Shown here piece after piece: positions 1 to 7,564 of a stretch of 57,968 bases of DNA. Numbering within the stretch: the first letter of the stretch is position 1; each line of letters begins with the position of its first letter. The position numbers were made by a program, and so were the translations under genes. Source of the stretch: Rhodospirillales bacterium (GTDB taxonomy: Bacteria > Pseudomonadota > Alphaproteobacteria > Rhodospirillales > Shumkoniaceae). Below the pieces are notes generated by a model, which was given only the letters and a program-made list of their open reading frames with translations, was not told where the DNA came from and did not search any database. The stretch is from positions 1-57,968 of the forward strand of contig JADHSV010000016.1 of assembly GCA_016776725.1 (NCBI GenBank). The letters run 5' to 3'.

Positions 1-2
1 CG

Positions 3-614
3 TTCGACAAGAAAGTCGCGCCGAGGGCGGAGAAGGAGGAGGCCTGGAGCCGAGAGGTGGTGGACGCCTGGAGCGGCCTGAAGGAAATGGCCACGGGGAA
101 ATACAAGGGCGCGACCTCGGCGGTCGCTGTGACAAAGGCCCAAAAAACGGCCAATGCGCGCATGGTCGAGGCCCTGGCGAAAACCCCCGATAACAAAGCC
201 CTGGCGAGCCTGTTCGCCGAATCAATCATAAGCGGCTCACCCGTGGCGGGAGCGGTCTACGGCGACTTCCTCCAGCAACTGGGAGAGGAGAATGAGGATC
301 GCGCCGAAACTTTTAACGAGGCGGTCGGCGAAGCGTGGGCGGAGAAAGCCGGATGGGATGGTGAGATGAGCGATTTTACAAGGGGGCTTTTCAATGCAGC
401 AGGTTTGGGCGCATACCTTCCCGAGGGGTATGCGGACAGTTGGGCTCACAGACGCGAACGAGCCGCCCACCTGATCGACGAGGCCAAAAAACGAGGGATC
501 ACGGATCCAATATTGGAGCACATCGAAAAGGCATTGGACAAAGATCACAAACATGCTGTTAGGATGTTCGATACATTTTATCTAGACCCGCCGATTGGCA
601 AAGGTCCGAAATGA
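3..614 (+). CDS. Hypothetical protein, 5' end outside window
   Basis: The reading frame is open from the first bases of the window, so the true start lies upstream and only the last ~203 residues are seen. A GTG at 57 is possible but nothing requires it. The visible part is hydrophilic and alanine/glutamate rich, predicted mainly helical, with no transmembrane segment and no recognised motif. The middle carries a mildly hydrophobic Gly/Ala stretch (about residues 70-85 of the visible part). It is followed after 87 bp by another same-strand unknown gene, so the two may be cotranscribed. I do not recognise the family. Confidence 0.6.
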   Translation, partial: FDKKVAPRAEKEEAWSREVVDAWSGLKEMATGKYKGATSAVAVTKAQKTANARMVEALAKTPDNKALASLFAESIISGSPVAGAVYGDFLQQLGEENEDRAETFNEAVGEAWAEKAGWDGEMSDFTRGLFNAAGLGAYLPEGYADSWAHRRERAAHLIDEAKKRGITDPILEHIEKALDKDHKHAVRMFDTFYLDPPIGKGPK

Positions 615-701
615 TCGTTGGCAATGAAGTGATTCTCGTTAAAATCGAAAGGGCCTTCTGATCTGGAGCATGTTGAAACTAATTAAGGGCGGGAGATCGG
701 C

Positions 702-1490
702 ATGGTTTTGCCAAGAGGAATACTCACAAAGTGTATTTCATGGTTGCTGTTTCCTCTTGCGATCTCCTTCGTTCCTGTCTCTCTGGGACACCCGGCGTTT
801 GGCGCAGAAAACGAGCCGAACCTTCCTCCGCCTTCAACACGGACCGAGACCAAAGACCTTCTGGAGACCGCCCTGTTTTCGCCGACATGGCGGTCTCCGA
901 AGGCGGCTCCGTGGGTCGTCCTACAAAACAAATCCATACAAGTGGGATTGTTTTTTCCCCCGAATTTAAAGCGGGGAAACTATGAGCCGGAATTTCAAAG
1001 ACTGGGAACCACGGTAGCGCGTTTGCAGAAGAAAATTCGATTTCCATTCGTTGATCCGAATCAGAAACTTGTGACCGCTGATGAATTTTTGGCGAAGTGG
1101 AACGGCAGTGATCCATTTGCCTTGATCTCGACCTCTCCAAGGAACCCGTTCGAAAAATTGATGAAGTTTCATTCCAGTATGTTCGGGCACGAGATTTTCG
1201 ATACCGAACGCTACATCAAGAGAGGGTGCTTTTATCCTCCGGGATCACAAAAGGACGGCATCAAGGAAGGTGTATTCGCAAATATCCAATCCGACCTCCC
1301 CGACGCCCAATTCGACAAATGCGTGGCCGATATTCTGTATCTGGCTCATGGCATCTGGGCCGAGGACGCGCCGCACAAGGATATTGTGCTGAAAATCATG
1401 TACGATCCCATGGTCCGCCCCGGCATGACCCGCGAGGCCCTGTTCGAACTGGTCGATCAGGGCGTGTTTGATCATTTGCTGGCGAAGTAG
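702..1490 (+). CDS. Secreted hypothetical protein
   Basis: A 262-residue protein with a clear Sec-type signal peptide: positively charged start, hydrophobic core around residues 12-30, and a probable cleavage after FGA near residue 35. The mature part begins with a proline/threonine-rich linker (ENEPNLPPPST) and then a mixed alpha/beta region of about 215 residues with few cysteines. No catalytic motif is recognised. It follows the partial gene upstream on the same strand and converges with the phosphatase-like gene, 18 bp from its 3' end. It is probably periplasmic or exported; function unknown. Confidence 0.6.
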   Translation: MVLPRGILTKCISWLLFPLAISFVPVSLGHPAFGAENEPNLPPPSTRTETKDLLETALFSPTWRSPKAAPWVVLQNKSIQVGLFFPPNLKRGNYEPEFQRLGTTVARLQKKIRFPFVDPNQKLVTADEFLAKWNGSDPFALISTSPRNPFEKLMKFHSSMFGHEIFDTERYIKRGCFYPPGSQKDGIKEGVFANIQSDLPDAQFDKCVADILYLAHGIWAEDAPHKDIVLKIMYDPMVRPGMTREALFELVDQGVFDHLLAK

Positions 1491-1508
1491 CGGCGGCGCG
1501 CTTTTTGT

Positions 1509-2309
1509 TCAGGCTTCCACCGTGTCGACGGTTTCGCCCTGGGGGGTGAAGCAGGCGGCGAGGAGGGGGCCGCCGAAGCCGCAGCCGGCGTCGACCGACG
1601 CGGTGGCTTTGCCCGAAACCAAGCCCCGATGGCGGGTATCAAACCCGCGAACGACCCGGGAAAATCCGCAGAACGGCTTCCGGATGGCATCGAACGGGGT
1701 CGCCCCCCACCAGAAACTGTCGAATTGTTCGGACAGCGGGCGCGAGATATCGATGCCGGCGTTTACGAAAAGGAACGAGTTGTCCTCGACGAAAGCGGCG
1801 CGGCGCAGGGCGCTCACAAGCGCGTTGTGGCCATCGGACGCGCGCATGGACGAACGCATGGCGCTGGTCCATTCGCTCAGCGCCATGGCCCCTTTCTTGG
1901 CCGCATCCAGCCCTTCACGCGCCGACGAGCCGTAGGCCTCGATGGTGGCCGCGACGCCGTGGTCGAACATCCAGTTCAGGACCTCGGACGGGTTGATGGC
2001 GAACTGGATTTGCAGCAAACGGTGCCACATTTCCTCCTGACTGCCGCGCAAATAAACGATGTCGGCGCAATCGGCCCCGGGGCGCGCCAGGAAAGCTCGG
2101 CGGAACAGCAGGATTTCCTGCATGGTATCGAACACGCCCGCGCCCCGGCCCATCAGGTTGCCCAGATAGACCAGGATATCACCGGGTTGCAGGCGCGGAC
2201 CCATGGCCGAATGTAGCGCACGAACACGCTCCACCTCGCCATGAATTGACGCGACGGCCCAGATGCGCCGGTCCGTTGGCAAGGTTGCGAAGACGTCCGT
2301 TTCGGACAT
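1509..2309 (-). CDS. Degenerate PPP-type metallophosphoesterase (pseudophosphatase)
   Basis: The 266 residues follow the full motif order of PPP/ApaH-type calcineurin-like phosphoesterases, but most metal ligands are replaced. The GDxHG site reads ASIHG (S21 for Asp, H23 kept). GDxxDRG reads GNLMGRG (N51 for Asp, G54 for Asp). GNHE reads GSQEE (S90, Q91). The HAG site reads NAG (N183), and the GHT site reads RGFDT (F223). The surrounding scaffold, including LVYLG, LRG, FWWGATPF and the terminal GFGG, is intact, so this is a coherent fold and not a decayed gene. It is probably a non-catalytic binding or regulatory protein. It lies 91 bp downstream of carD on the same strand. Confidence 0.75.
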   Translation of the reverse strand: MSETDVFATLPTDRRIWAVASIHGEVERVRALHSAMGPRLQPGDILVYLGNLMGRGAGVFDTMQEILLFRRAFLARPGADCADIVYLRGSQEEMWHRLLQIQFAINPSEVLNWMFDHGVAATIEAYGSSAREGLDAAKKGAMALSEWTSAMRSSMRASDGHNALVSALRRAAFVEDNSFLFVNAGIDISRPLSEQFDSFWWGATPFDAIRKPFCGFSRVVRGFDTRHRGLVSGKATASVDAGCGFGGPLLAACFTPQGETVDTVEA

Positions 2310-2400
2310 TCAAGAAACTTCCCTCATGCCAAAGGCGCCCCGGTAATTTTGAAAACCCGGCGCGCCCGGCAAAGTTTATGGCGAAAAAGCAGTCAGGGCC

Positions 2401-2895
2401 CTAGGCGGCCATCAACAGCTCTTCCAGTTTTTCGGTCGCCCGGTCGGTATCGATTTTTTCGACCGCGGCAAGTTCGGCGGCCAAACGATCCAGCGCGGAT
2501 TCATAAATCTGACGTTCACTGAACGACTGATCCGGCTGGTCGACCTTGCGGTGAAGATCGCGGACCACTTCGGCGATCGAAAGAGGATCACCCGAATTGA
2601 TCTTCGCTTCGTATTCCTGAGCCCGACGGCTCCACATCGTACGCTTGACCCGCGCCCGGCCTTTAAGACGGGTTAGCGCATCCTTCATCACGTCCTCGGT
2701 GACCAGGCACCGCAGGCCGGATTCCGCAGCCTTGGCGATAGGAACGCGCAAGGTCATGCGGTCGCGCACGAAATCGATTACGACAAGTTCAAGGCTCAGA
2801 CCGGCAATTTCGTTGGTCTCGACACCCTGAACGCATCCGACCCCGTGGGTCGGATAAACCACCATGTCTCCGGTTTTAAATTCCATATGCTCCAT
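2401..2895 (-). CDS. CarD family transcriptional regulator
   Basis: CarD/CdnL proteins bind the beta subunit of RNA polymerase and stabilise open complexes, notably at rRNA promoters. Here the N-terminal RNAP-interacting Tudor-like domain starts at FKTGDMVVYPTHGVG, and a helical DNA-binding C-terminal domain follows with the typical WSRRAQEYEAKINSGD segment. About 164 residues from the chosen ATG. The frame runs upstream to a TTG at 2946, and a GTG start in between is also possible, so the N-terminus is uncertain. It lies downstream of a ferredoxin gene, an arrangement common in Alphaproteobacteria. A 230-bp A+T-richer spacer separates it from the ferredoxin gene and likely holds its promoter. 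Confidence 0.88.
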   Translation of the reverse strand: MEHMEFKTGDMVVYPTHGVGCVQGVETNEIAGLSLELVVIDFVRDRMTLRVPIAKAAESGLRCLVTEDVMKDALTRLKGRARVKRTMWSRRAQEYEAKINSGDPLSIAEVVRDLHRKVDQPDQSFSERQIYESALDRLAAELAAVEKIDTDRATEKLEELLMAA

Positions 2896-3110
2896 CACAT
2901 TCTTGTTCTTTTCGAGGACGGACACCGTTGTTTTCGTGATGCGCAAAAAAATTGCGCGCGAAAATGGGCGTTCAACGCCCTAGCCATTTTCAAATCGCGA
3001 AAAATAACGGATTTAATTCACCCTCCCGGGGTGATTATTGTTCCGCACCCAAAACAACCGAAACCGGCGCAAAAACGCCAGTTCCGAGAGCTGTTATATC
3101 ACAAAATTGT

Positions 3111-3156
3111 AAAGAAACCTACCCCCGGAAGCAATTTTTCCACGTATTCCGGGTAG
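3111..3156 (-). terminator. Probable rho-independent terminator after the ferredoxin gene
   Basis: Bases 3147-3156 pair with 3119-3130 (CTACCC/GGAA type stem with a two-base bulge). On the minus-strand transcript the stem is followed by a U-rich run (GTTTCTTT). It sits just past the stop of fdxA and before carD, so carD probably has its own promoter in 2896-3110. Confidence 0.5.
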
Positions 3157-3177
3157 AACAGGCTAATTCACGTCGCG

Positions 3178-3519
3178 TCAGGACCCTTTGCCGGGGTTTT
3201 CGCTGAGGTGCTGCAGTTTGTCCGGCTTGTCCTTCCACTCGTCCGCATCGGCCGCCGCCTCACCCTTGCGCGTGATGTTCGGCCAGCCCTTTTCCATGGA
3301 GAAAACGCGGTTGCGTTCCATCCAGTCCTCAATGCCTGGTTCAGTATCGGGCACGATGGCCTCGGCCGGGCATTCGGGTTCGCAAACCCCGCAATCAATG
3401 CATTCTTCGGGATTGATGACGAGAAAGTTCTCGCCCTCGTAGAAGCAGTCCACCGGACAGACTTCCACGCAATCCATGTATTTACATTTTATGCAATTCT
3501 CGACAACGACGTATGTCAT
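3178..3519 (-). CDS. fdxA: 7Fe ferredoxin, Azotobacter FdI type
   Basis: A 113-residue soluble electron carrier with one [3Fe-4S] and one [4Fe-4S] cluster. Cysteines 9, 12, 17, 21, 25, 40, 43, 46 and 50 reproduce the FdI pattern: C9, C17 and C50 fit the 3Fe cluster, and C21, C40, C43 and C46 fit the 4Fe cluster. The C-terminal ~60 residues form the usual extension ([13 protein letters not shown] onward). It lies between the TerB gene and carD on the same strand. The physiological partner is not apparent here. Start is the first ATG, directly before the YVVVENC strand. Confidence 0.93.
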   Translation of the reverse strand: MTYVVVENCIKCKYMDCVEVCPVDCFYEGENFLVINPEECIDCGVCEPECPAEAIVPDTEPGIEDWMERNRVFSMEKGWPNITRKGEAAADADEWKDKPDKLQHLSENPGKGS

Positions 3520-3577
3520 GGGCTTCCTGCAATCTTTGATTAAAAGGCGTGATCTCGAACATATCCAGTTTGGTCAA

Positions 3578-4042
3578 TTAAGTCTTCGAGTCAAGCCGTG
3601 CAAGGACACGTTTGCGGGCCTCGCCGCTTTCGCGGTCGCTTACATACAAAAGTCCGGCCGCGCGGCGAACCAGATTGGCCTCGAAATCATGCAACTCGCC
3701 GTCCGCATAGGCCACTTCCCACAGCATTTCCATGATGGAGCCGCGTTCCTCGGGCTCCAGACGGTCCTTGATGATCTTCGTGAAACCCAGAATCTGGACC
3801 GATTTGGCCACCGCCGCATCCGCCTTTTCAATCAGGGCGTCGGCGGCCTCCACTTCAAGGTTGAAGTGCGCCCCCAGCACATGGCCGATGGTTTCGCGTT
3901 CGGGTCCTGTAAACGAGCCGTCCATGGTGGCCGCCTCAACCAAAAGCGCGGCGGCGGCCAATTGTAGCTCTTGTCCGGCCCCGTCCGCCGAATTTCCGCT
4001 TTCCGATTTTCCGAACAGAAGCGACTTCAATCCACTAATCAT
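3578..4042 (-). CDS. TerB-family protein
   Basis: A 154-residue, all-helical, acidic protein. The repeated pattern MDGSFTGPER and ADGELHDFEANLVRR is typical of TerB/DUF533-like metal-binding helical bundles. An SD-like GGAG precedes the ATG. The family name comes from tellurite resistance, but no terA, C, D, E or Z neighbour exists, so tellurite resistance is not implied. It sits 17 bp past the IalB-like gene and is probably part of the helicase/S4/IalB/TerB transcription unit. Exact role unknown. Confidence 0.8.
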   Translation of the reverse strand: MISGLKSLLFGKSESGNSADGAGQELQLAAAALLVEAATMDGSFTGPERETIGHVLGAHFNLEVEAADALIEKADAAVAKSVQILGFTKIIKDRLEPEERGSIMEMLWEVAYADGELHDFEANLVRRAAGLLYVSDRESGEARKRVLARLDSKT

Positions 4043-4059
4043 GTTTTCTCCAGTGAGTT

Positions 4060-4584
4060 TTATTCAGTGCCAAAGCGTTTTGAGGTTTCCCGAAAGGTGG
4101 CCAGCGCCTTGGTGAAATCGGCGAGCGAAAAAAATCGTTCGCGCGCCGTGGTTTCGCCGGGAGCGAAGAATCGCACCGCCAGCGCATCACCCCCGGTCAT
4201 TTCGCCTAGCAATTCGCCAGCCTCGCTGCCGCTCCATTCAGCCTCTCCGGTGCGCGGCGCGCGCGCGGTGTGGCTGCCGTGACCGTCAACCCGAAGCGCC
4301 ACCGGTTTTGCCGGGTCGACAACCTGAAGAACGCGCAAACGAACGATCGGTCCGCCATTTCTGCCATGCGCGATATCGACCTGTACCCGCGGGCCGACCG
4401 CATGGGCGGGCAGGGAAGGGGCCGGCGCGCTCAGCCTACAGGTTTTGCGCCGGGTCGGCTCATCCAGCGAGCAGAACACCGTCCACTCGCCAAACGACTT
4501 CAAATACAGCGTGTAACCGGCCATCGCGTCCAATGAAAACAGGCAAAAGCCCAAAATCAACACGCCCAGGATGGATCTGATCAT
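4060..4584 (-). CDS. Secreted IalB-like protein
   Basis: 174 residues. The N-terminal hydrophobic segment (residues 3-21, ending DAMA) is a signal peptide, so the protein is probably periplasmic. The mature part opens with FGEWTVFCSLDEP and a second cysteine in KTCRL, resembling the opening of invasion-associated locus B family proteins, with a likely disulfide. The family assignment is moderate; no enzymatic motif is visible. The start overlaps the end of the S4-domain gene by 4 bp, so translation is probably coupled. Confidence 0.55.
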   Translation of the reverse strand: MIRSILGVLILGFCLFSLDAMAGYTLYLKSFGEWTVFCSLDEPTRRKTCRLSAPAPSLPAHAVGPRVQVDIAHGRNGGPIVRLRVLQVVDPAKPVALRVDGHGSHTARAPRTGEAEWSGSEAGELLGEMTGGDALAVRFFAPGETTARERFFSLADFTKALATFRETSKRFGTE

Positions 4585-4964
4585 GGGTTCCCTTTCAACC
4601 GGTCGATGGCCCGGCGGTCGGCCTTGGTCGGACGTCCGGCGCCGGGTTCGCGCAACGCGCTGGATGGTTTGGCGTGCGCATTCGCAGACCTCTTTTGCGG
4701 CGGTTCCAGGTCTTTGTAAAGGGTTTGGGCTTCACTGGCCGGGCCGCGCCGTGTTCCGGTCTCCAGAATTTCGACAACACGAATGTCATGGCCTTGCGGA
4801 AAGGTCAGGATGTCGCCGGGCTGCACCGTCTGGTGTGATTTTGCAATGGGGACGCCGTTGATCCGCACCCGGCCGGCGGCGCATCTTTTGCCCGCCAGCG
4901 TTCTGCTTTTGAAGAAACGCGCGAACCAAAGCCATTTGTCGATGCGAATGCCGGCCCCGCCCAT
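4581..4964 (-). CDS. hslR: S4 RNA-binding protein, Hsp15 family
   Basis: 127 residues. The N-terminal S4 domain (about residues 6-65) begins IRIDKWLWFARFFKSRTLA and includes GRVRINGVPIAKSHQTVQPGD, typical of Hsp15/HslR, which binds the 50S subunit carrying a stalled nascent chain. A basic, disordered C-terminal tail follows (GRPTKADRRAIDRLKG). It lies 6 bp downstream of the SUV3-like helicase, a pairing seen across Alphaproteobacteria, suggesting joint RNA metabolism. Confidence 0.85.
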   Translation of the reverse strand: MGGAGIRIDKWLWFARFFKSRTLAGKRCAAGRVRINGVPIAKSHQTVQPGDILTFPQGHDIRVVEILETGTRRGPASEAQTLYKDLEPPQKRSANAHAKPSSALREPGAGRPTKADRRAIDRLKGNP

Positions 4965-4970
4965 ATCGCG

Positions 4971-7472
4971 TCAGCTCCTCAACTCGCGCAATTTGGCGAA
5001 GGGGGAGTCGGAATCATGCGACGGCTTCGCAGGCCTGGCGGGTTTTTCCGCTGCCGGGCGGCGTCCCTTTCGCGGGGCGGCGAACCTCTCTTCGCCGTCT
5101 TTCAAGACCTTGCGAAAACCCATTGCGATCAGAATTTCGCCGGTATCCTCGGCTCCGCATCCGACAATGCTCATCAGCTCGCGGGTGGGTGCGAAGGGGC
5201 CTTTGCGTAACAGGGTCCAGGCCTGTTCGGCCAGCCGTTCCAGCATATCGACGCGAACTGCAAGGGGCCCTGCGGGCATATACCCGACGGCCCAGTAAAA
5301 TGCTGCAGGCACGTCCGCCTCAAGTGAAATGGAAACGCGCCCCTCGGGCACCGATGTCGGGGCCTTTTCGTATCCTTCGCGCGCCGTCCACAACAGGACC
5401 TTGGCCTCGATGTGGGCGGCGCGCAAAAGTGCTGGCATAAAGACGCATTCGCGTCCGATGCGCACACCCAAACGCCGCACGGCCCGGCGGCCATCCGGTC
5501 CAAGAGCGGAAATCTGCCCTTCCACCACCCGGCGCGGCGCCGAGCCCAAACTTTCGGCCAGTTGAAAGACCAGTCCCCTGGCCGGGGGCGACAGATCGGC
5601 TTCGCGCGCTTTTAAGAGCGGCTGCATACGCTGGGCAACGTAGTTCTCAAGCCAGTCCGCCAGCCGGGCCTGGATACGGTCCAGCAAATGGGAATCAAGC
5701 AGGTCGCTGTCGGAAACGCGCGCCACGGGTTCCAGAATATCGCTTCCGGCTGCAATACGGCCCACGGGGTCGCCCCGCCAAAGTATCCGTGCGCCCGCGT
5801 CCGGGGTGAAGGCGGTGTCGGGTTCGGCCTGAAAGCGAGCCACGCGGCGGGGCATTTCGCCGCGCAGCGCGCGCATGGCGGCGGCGGTGGCGGCGCGTTT
5901 GGCGTTGGGTTCGGTTTCTTCGTCGTCGGCAATGAAGCGAAACCCCTTCAGCCTGCCGACGAAATGACCTTCCACCAGCACATCGCCCTTACGCGATACG
6001 GCGGCCAGCAACTCGTCCTTATCCTTCATGCGGCGAACCAGCATGGCCGTGCGTTTATCGACGAAACGCTGGGTCAGGCGTTCGTGCAGGGCGTCAGACA
6101 GCCTGTCTTCCACGGCGCGGCTTCGTTCCTGCCACCCGCTTGCGTCCCTCAGCCAGTTCGAGCGAAATGAGACATATGTCCATGTGCGGATATTGGCGAT
6201 GCGGTGGGCGAGGGTTTCGATGTCCCCATCGGTTCGGTCAATGCGTTCCACATGGCCGGCAATCCAGTCAGCGGGCAGCTTGCCGCTGGTTGACGCGACG
6301 TATTTGTAAATGCGGGCCAGAAGACGGGTGTGGCCGTCGCTCATGGCGTTGCCGAAATCCGGAATTCGGCAAACGTCCCACAACAGCGCCACGCGCTCGG
6401 GGTTGGTGGCCAGGGCCGCGATTTCCGGGTCCTTGGCAAGAGCCTCCAGCGCCACCTCGTCGTCGGCGGGTCGGGCGCGAACCAGCCCCTTGTCCGTGGG
6501 TCGTTTGTCGAGGCTCGCCTTCAAGGCCCCAATGGAGGTGTAGCGCAGCCGCGAATTACGCCAATGGACAATGCGCAGGTTCTCGAACGAATGGCGTTCA
6601 ATCTGATCGACCACATCGGGCTCAAGGTCTTGCGTATCGGCGGTGGTTCCGAAGGTGCCGTCGTTCATGTGGCGCCCGGCGCGCCCGGCGATTTGGGCCA
6701 GTTCCGGTGCGCTCAGGTTGCGCGGGATGCGGCCGTCGAACTTGCGGGTCTGGGCAAAGGCCACATGATCGACATCCATGTTCAGCCCCATGCCGATGGC
6801 GTCGGTGGCCACCAGGTAATCGACGTCGCCGTTCTGGTACATGGCGATCTGGGCGTTGCGGGTGCGCGGGCTCAGCGCACCCAGAACCACCGCCGCGCCG
6901 CCGCGATGGCGGCGCACCATCTCGGCGATGGTGTAAACGTCGGCTGCCGAAAAAGCGACAATGGCCGAACGCGCGGGCAGGCGCGTGATCTTGCGGCTGC
7001 CCGTGTGGGTCAGGGTGGAAAAACGGGGCCGCACCATGAATTCCGCCTCGGGAACCAGCCGCCGGATGATCGGCTTTATGGTTTCGGCCCCCATGAACAT
7101 GGTTTCGGCGGATCCGCGTGCGTGCAGCAGGCGGTCGGTAAAGACGTGACCGCGGTCGGGGTCGGCGCTCATCTGTATTTCATCGACGCCGATGAACGCC
7201 GCCGGGCGGTCCAGCGGCATGGATTCAATGGTGCACAGAAAATAGCGCGCCCCCGGCGGGACGATCTTTTCTTCGCCCGTAATCAGCGCCACCTGGCTTT
7301 TGCCGCGAATGCGCACCGCCCGGTCGTAATTCTCCCGCGCCAGAAGGCGCAATGGAAATCCCATAATGCCGGAACTGTGGCCCAGCATCCGTTCCATGGC
7401 GAGATGCGTCTTGCCCGTATTGGTAGGGCCAAGAACGGCAACGATGCGCGGTTTGCCAGACGAAAACTGCAT
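4971..7472 (-). CDS. SUV3-like superfamily 2 RNA helicase
   Basis: An 833-residue ATP-dependent helicase of the family that gave rise to mitochondrial SUV3. Walker A is GPTNTGKT (15-22) and the Walker B/DEIQ box is at 97-100. The helicase C domain carries TDAIGMGLNMDVDH and motif VI QIAGRAGR near residue 265. A long C-terminal region (about 330-780) has no motif I recognise, and a basic Ala/Pro-rich tail (GRRPAAEKPARPAKP) ends the protein. By family it probably acts in RNA unwinding and degradation. It is the first gene of the unit followed by the S4 protein. Confidence 0.88.
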   Translation of the reverse strand: MQFSSGKPRIVAVLGPTNTGKTHLAMERMLGHSSGIMGFPLRLLARENYDRAVRIRGKSQVALITGEEKIVPPGARYFLCTIESMPLDRPAAFIGVDEIQMSADPDRGHVFTDRLLHARGSAETMFMGAETIKPIIRRLVPEAEFMVRPRFSTLTHTGSRKITRLPARSAIVAFSAADVYTIAEMVRRHRGGAAVVLGALSPRTRNAQIAMYQNGDVDYLVATDAIGMGLNMDVDHVAFAQTRKFDGRIPRNLSAPELAQIAGRAGRHMNDGTFGTTADTQDLEPDVVDQIERHSFENLRIVHWRNSRLRYTSIGALKASLDKRPTDKGLVRARPADDEVALEALAKDPEIAALATNPERVALLWDVCRIPDFGNAMSDGHTRLLARIYKYVASTSGKLPADWIAGHVERIDRTDGDIETLAHRIANIRTWTYVSFRSNWLRDASGWQERSRAVEDRLSDALHERLTQRFVDKRTAMLVRRMKDKDELLAAVSRKGDVLVEGHFVGRLKGFRFIADDEETEPNAKRAATAAAMRALRGEMPRRVARFQAEPDTAFTPDAGARILWRGDPVGRIAAGSDILEPVARVSDSDLLDSHLLDRIQARLADWLENYVAQRMQPLLKAREADLSPPARGLVFQLAESLGSAPRRVVEGQISALGPDGRRAVRRLGVRIGRECVFMPALLRAAHIEAKVLLWTAREGYEKAPTSVPEGRVSISLEADVPAAFYWAVGYMPAGPLAVRVDMLERLAEQAWTLLRKGPFAPTRELMSIVGCGAEDTGEILIAMGFRKVLKDGEERFAAPRKGRRPAAEKPARPAKPSHDSDSPFAKLRELRS

Positions 7473-7564
7473 AAGCAGAAAATCGCGTTTTTAGTGGCGG
7501 ATTGCAACCGCTGCCCGTCCGCAAAATGAAAGATATTCGATGCAGTAGCCCTGCGTCCGGCAGA

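Noticed and set aside
3578..4042. Tellurite-resistance operon
   Set aside because: Only an isolated TerB-like gene is present, without terA/C/D/E/Z.
6330..7529. 399-codon plus-strand frame opposite the helicase
   Set aside because: Antisense to Walker A and the helicase core; Gly/His/Arg-rich shadow.
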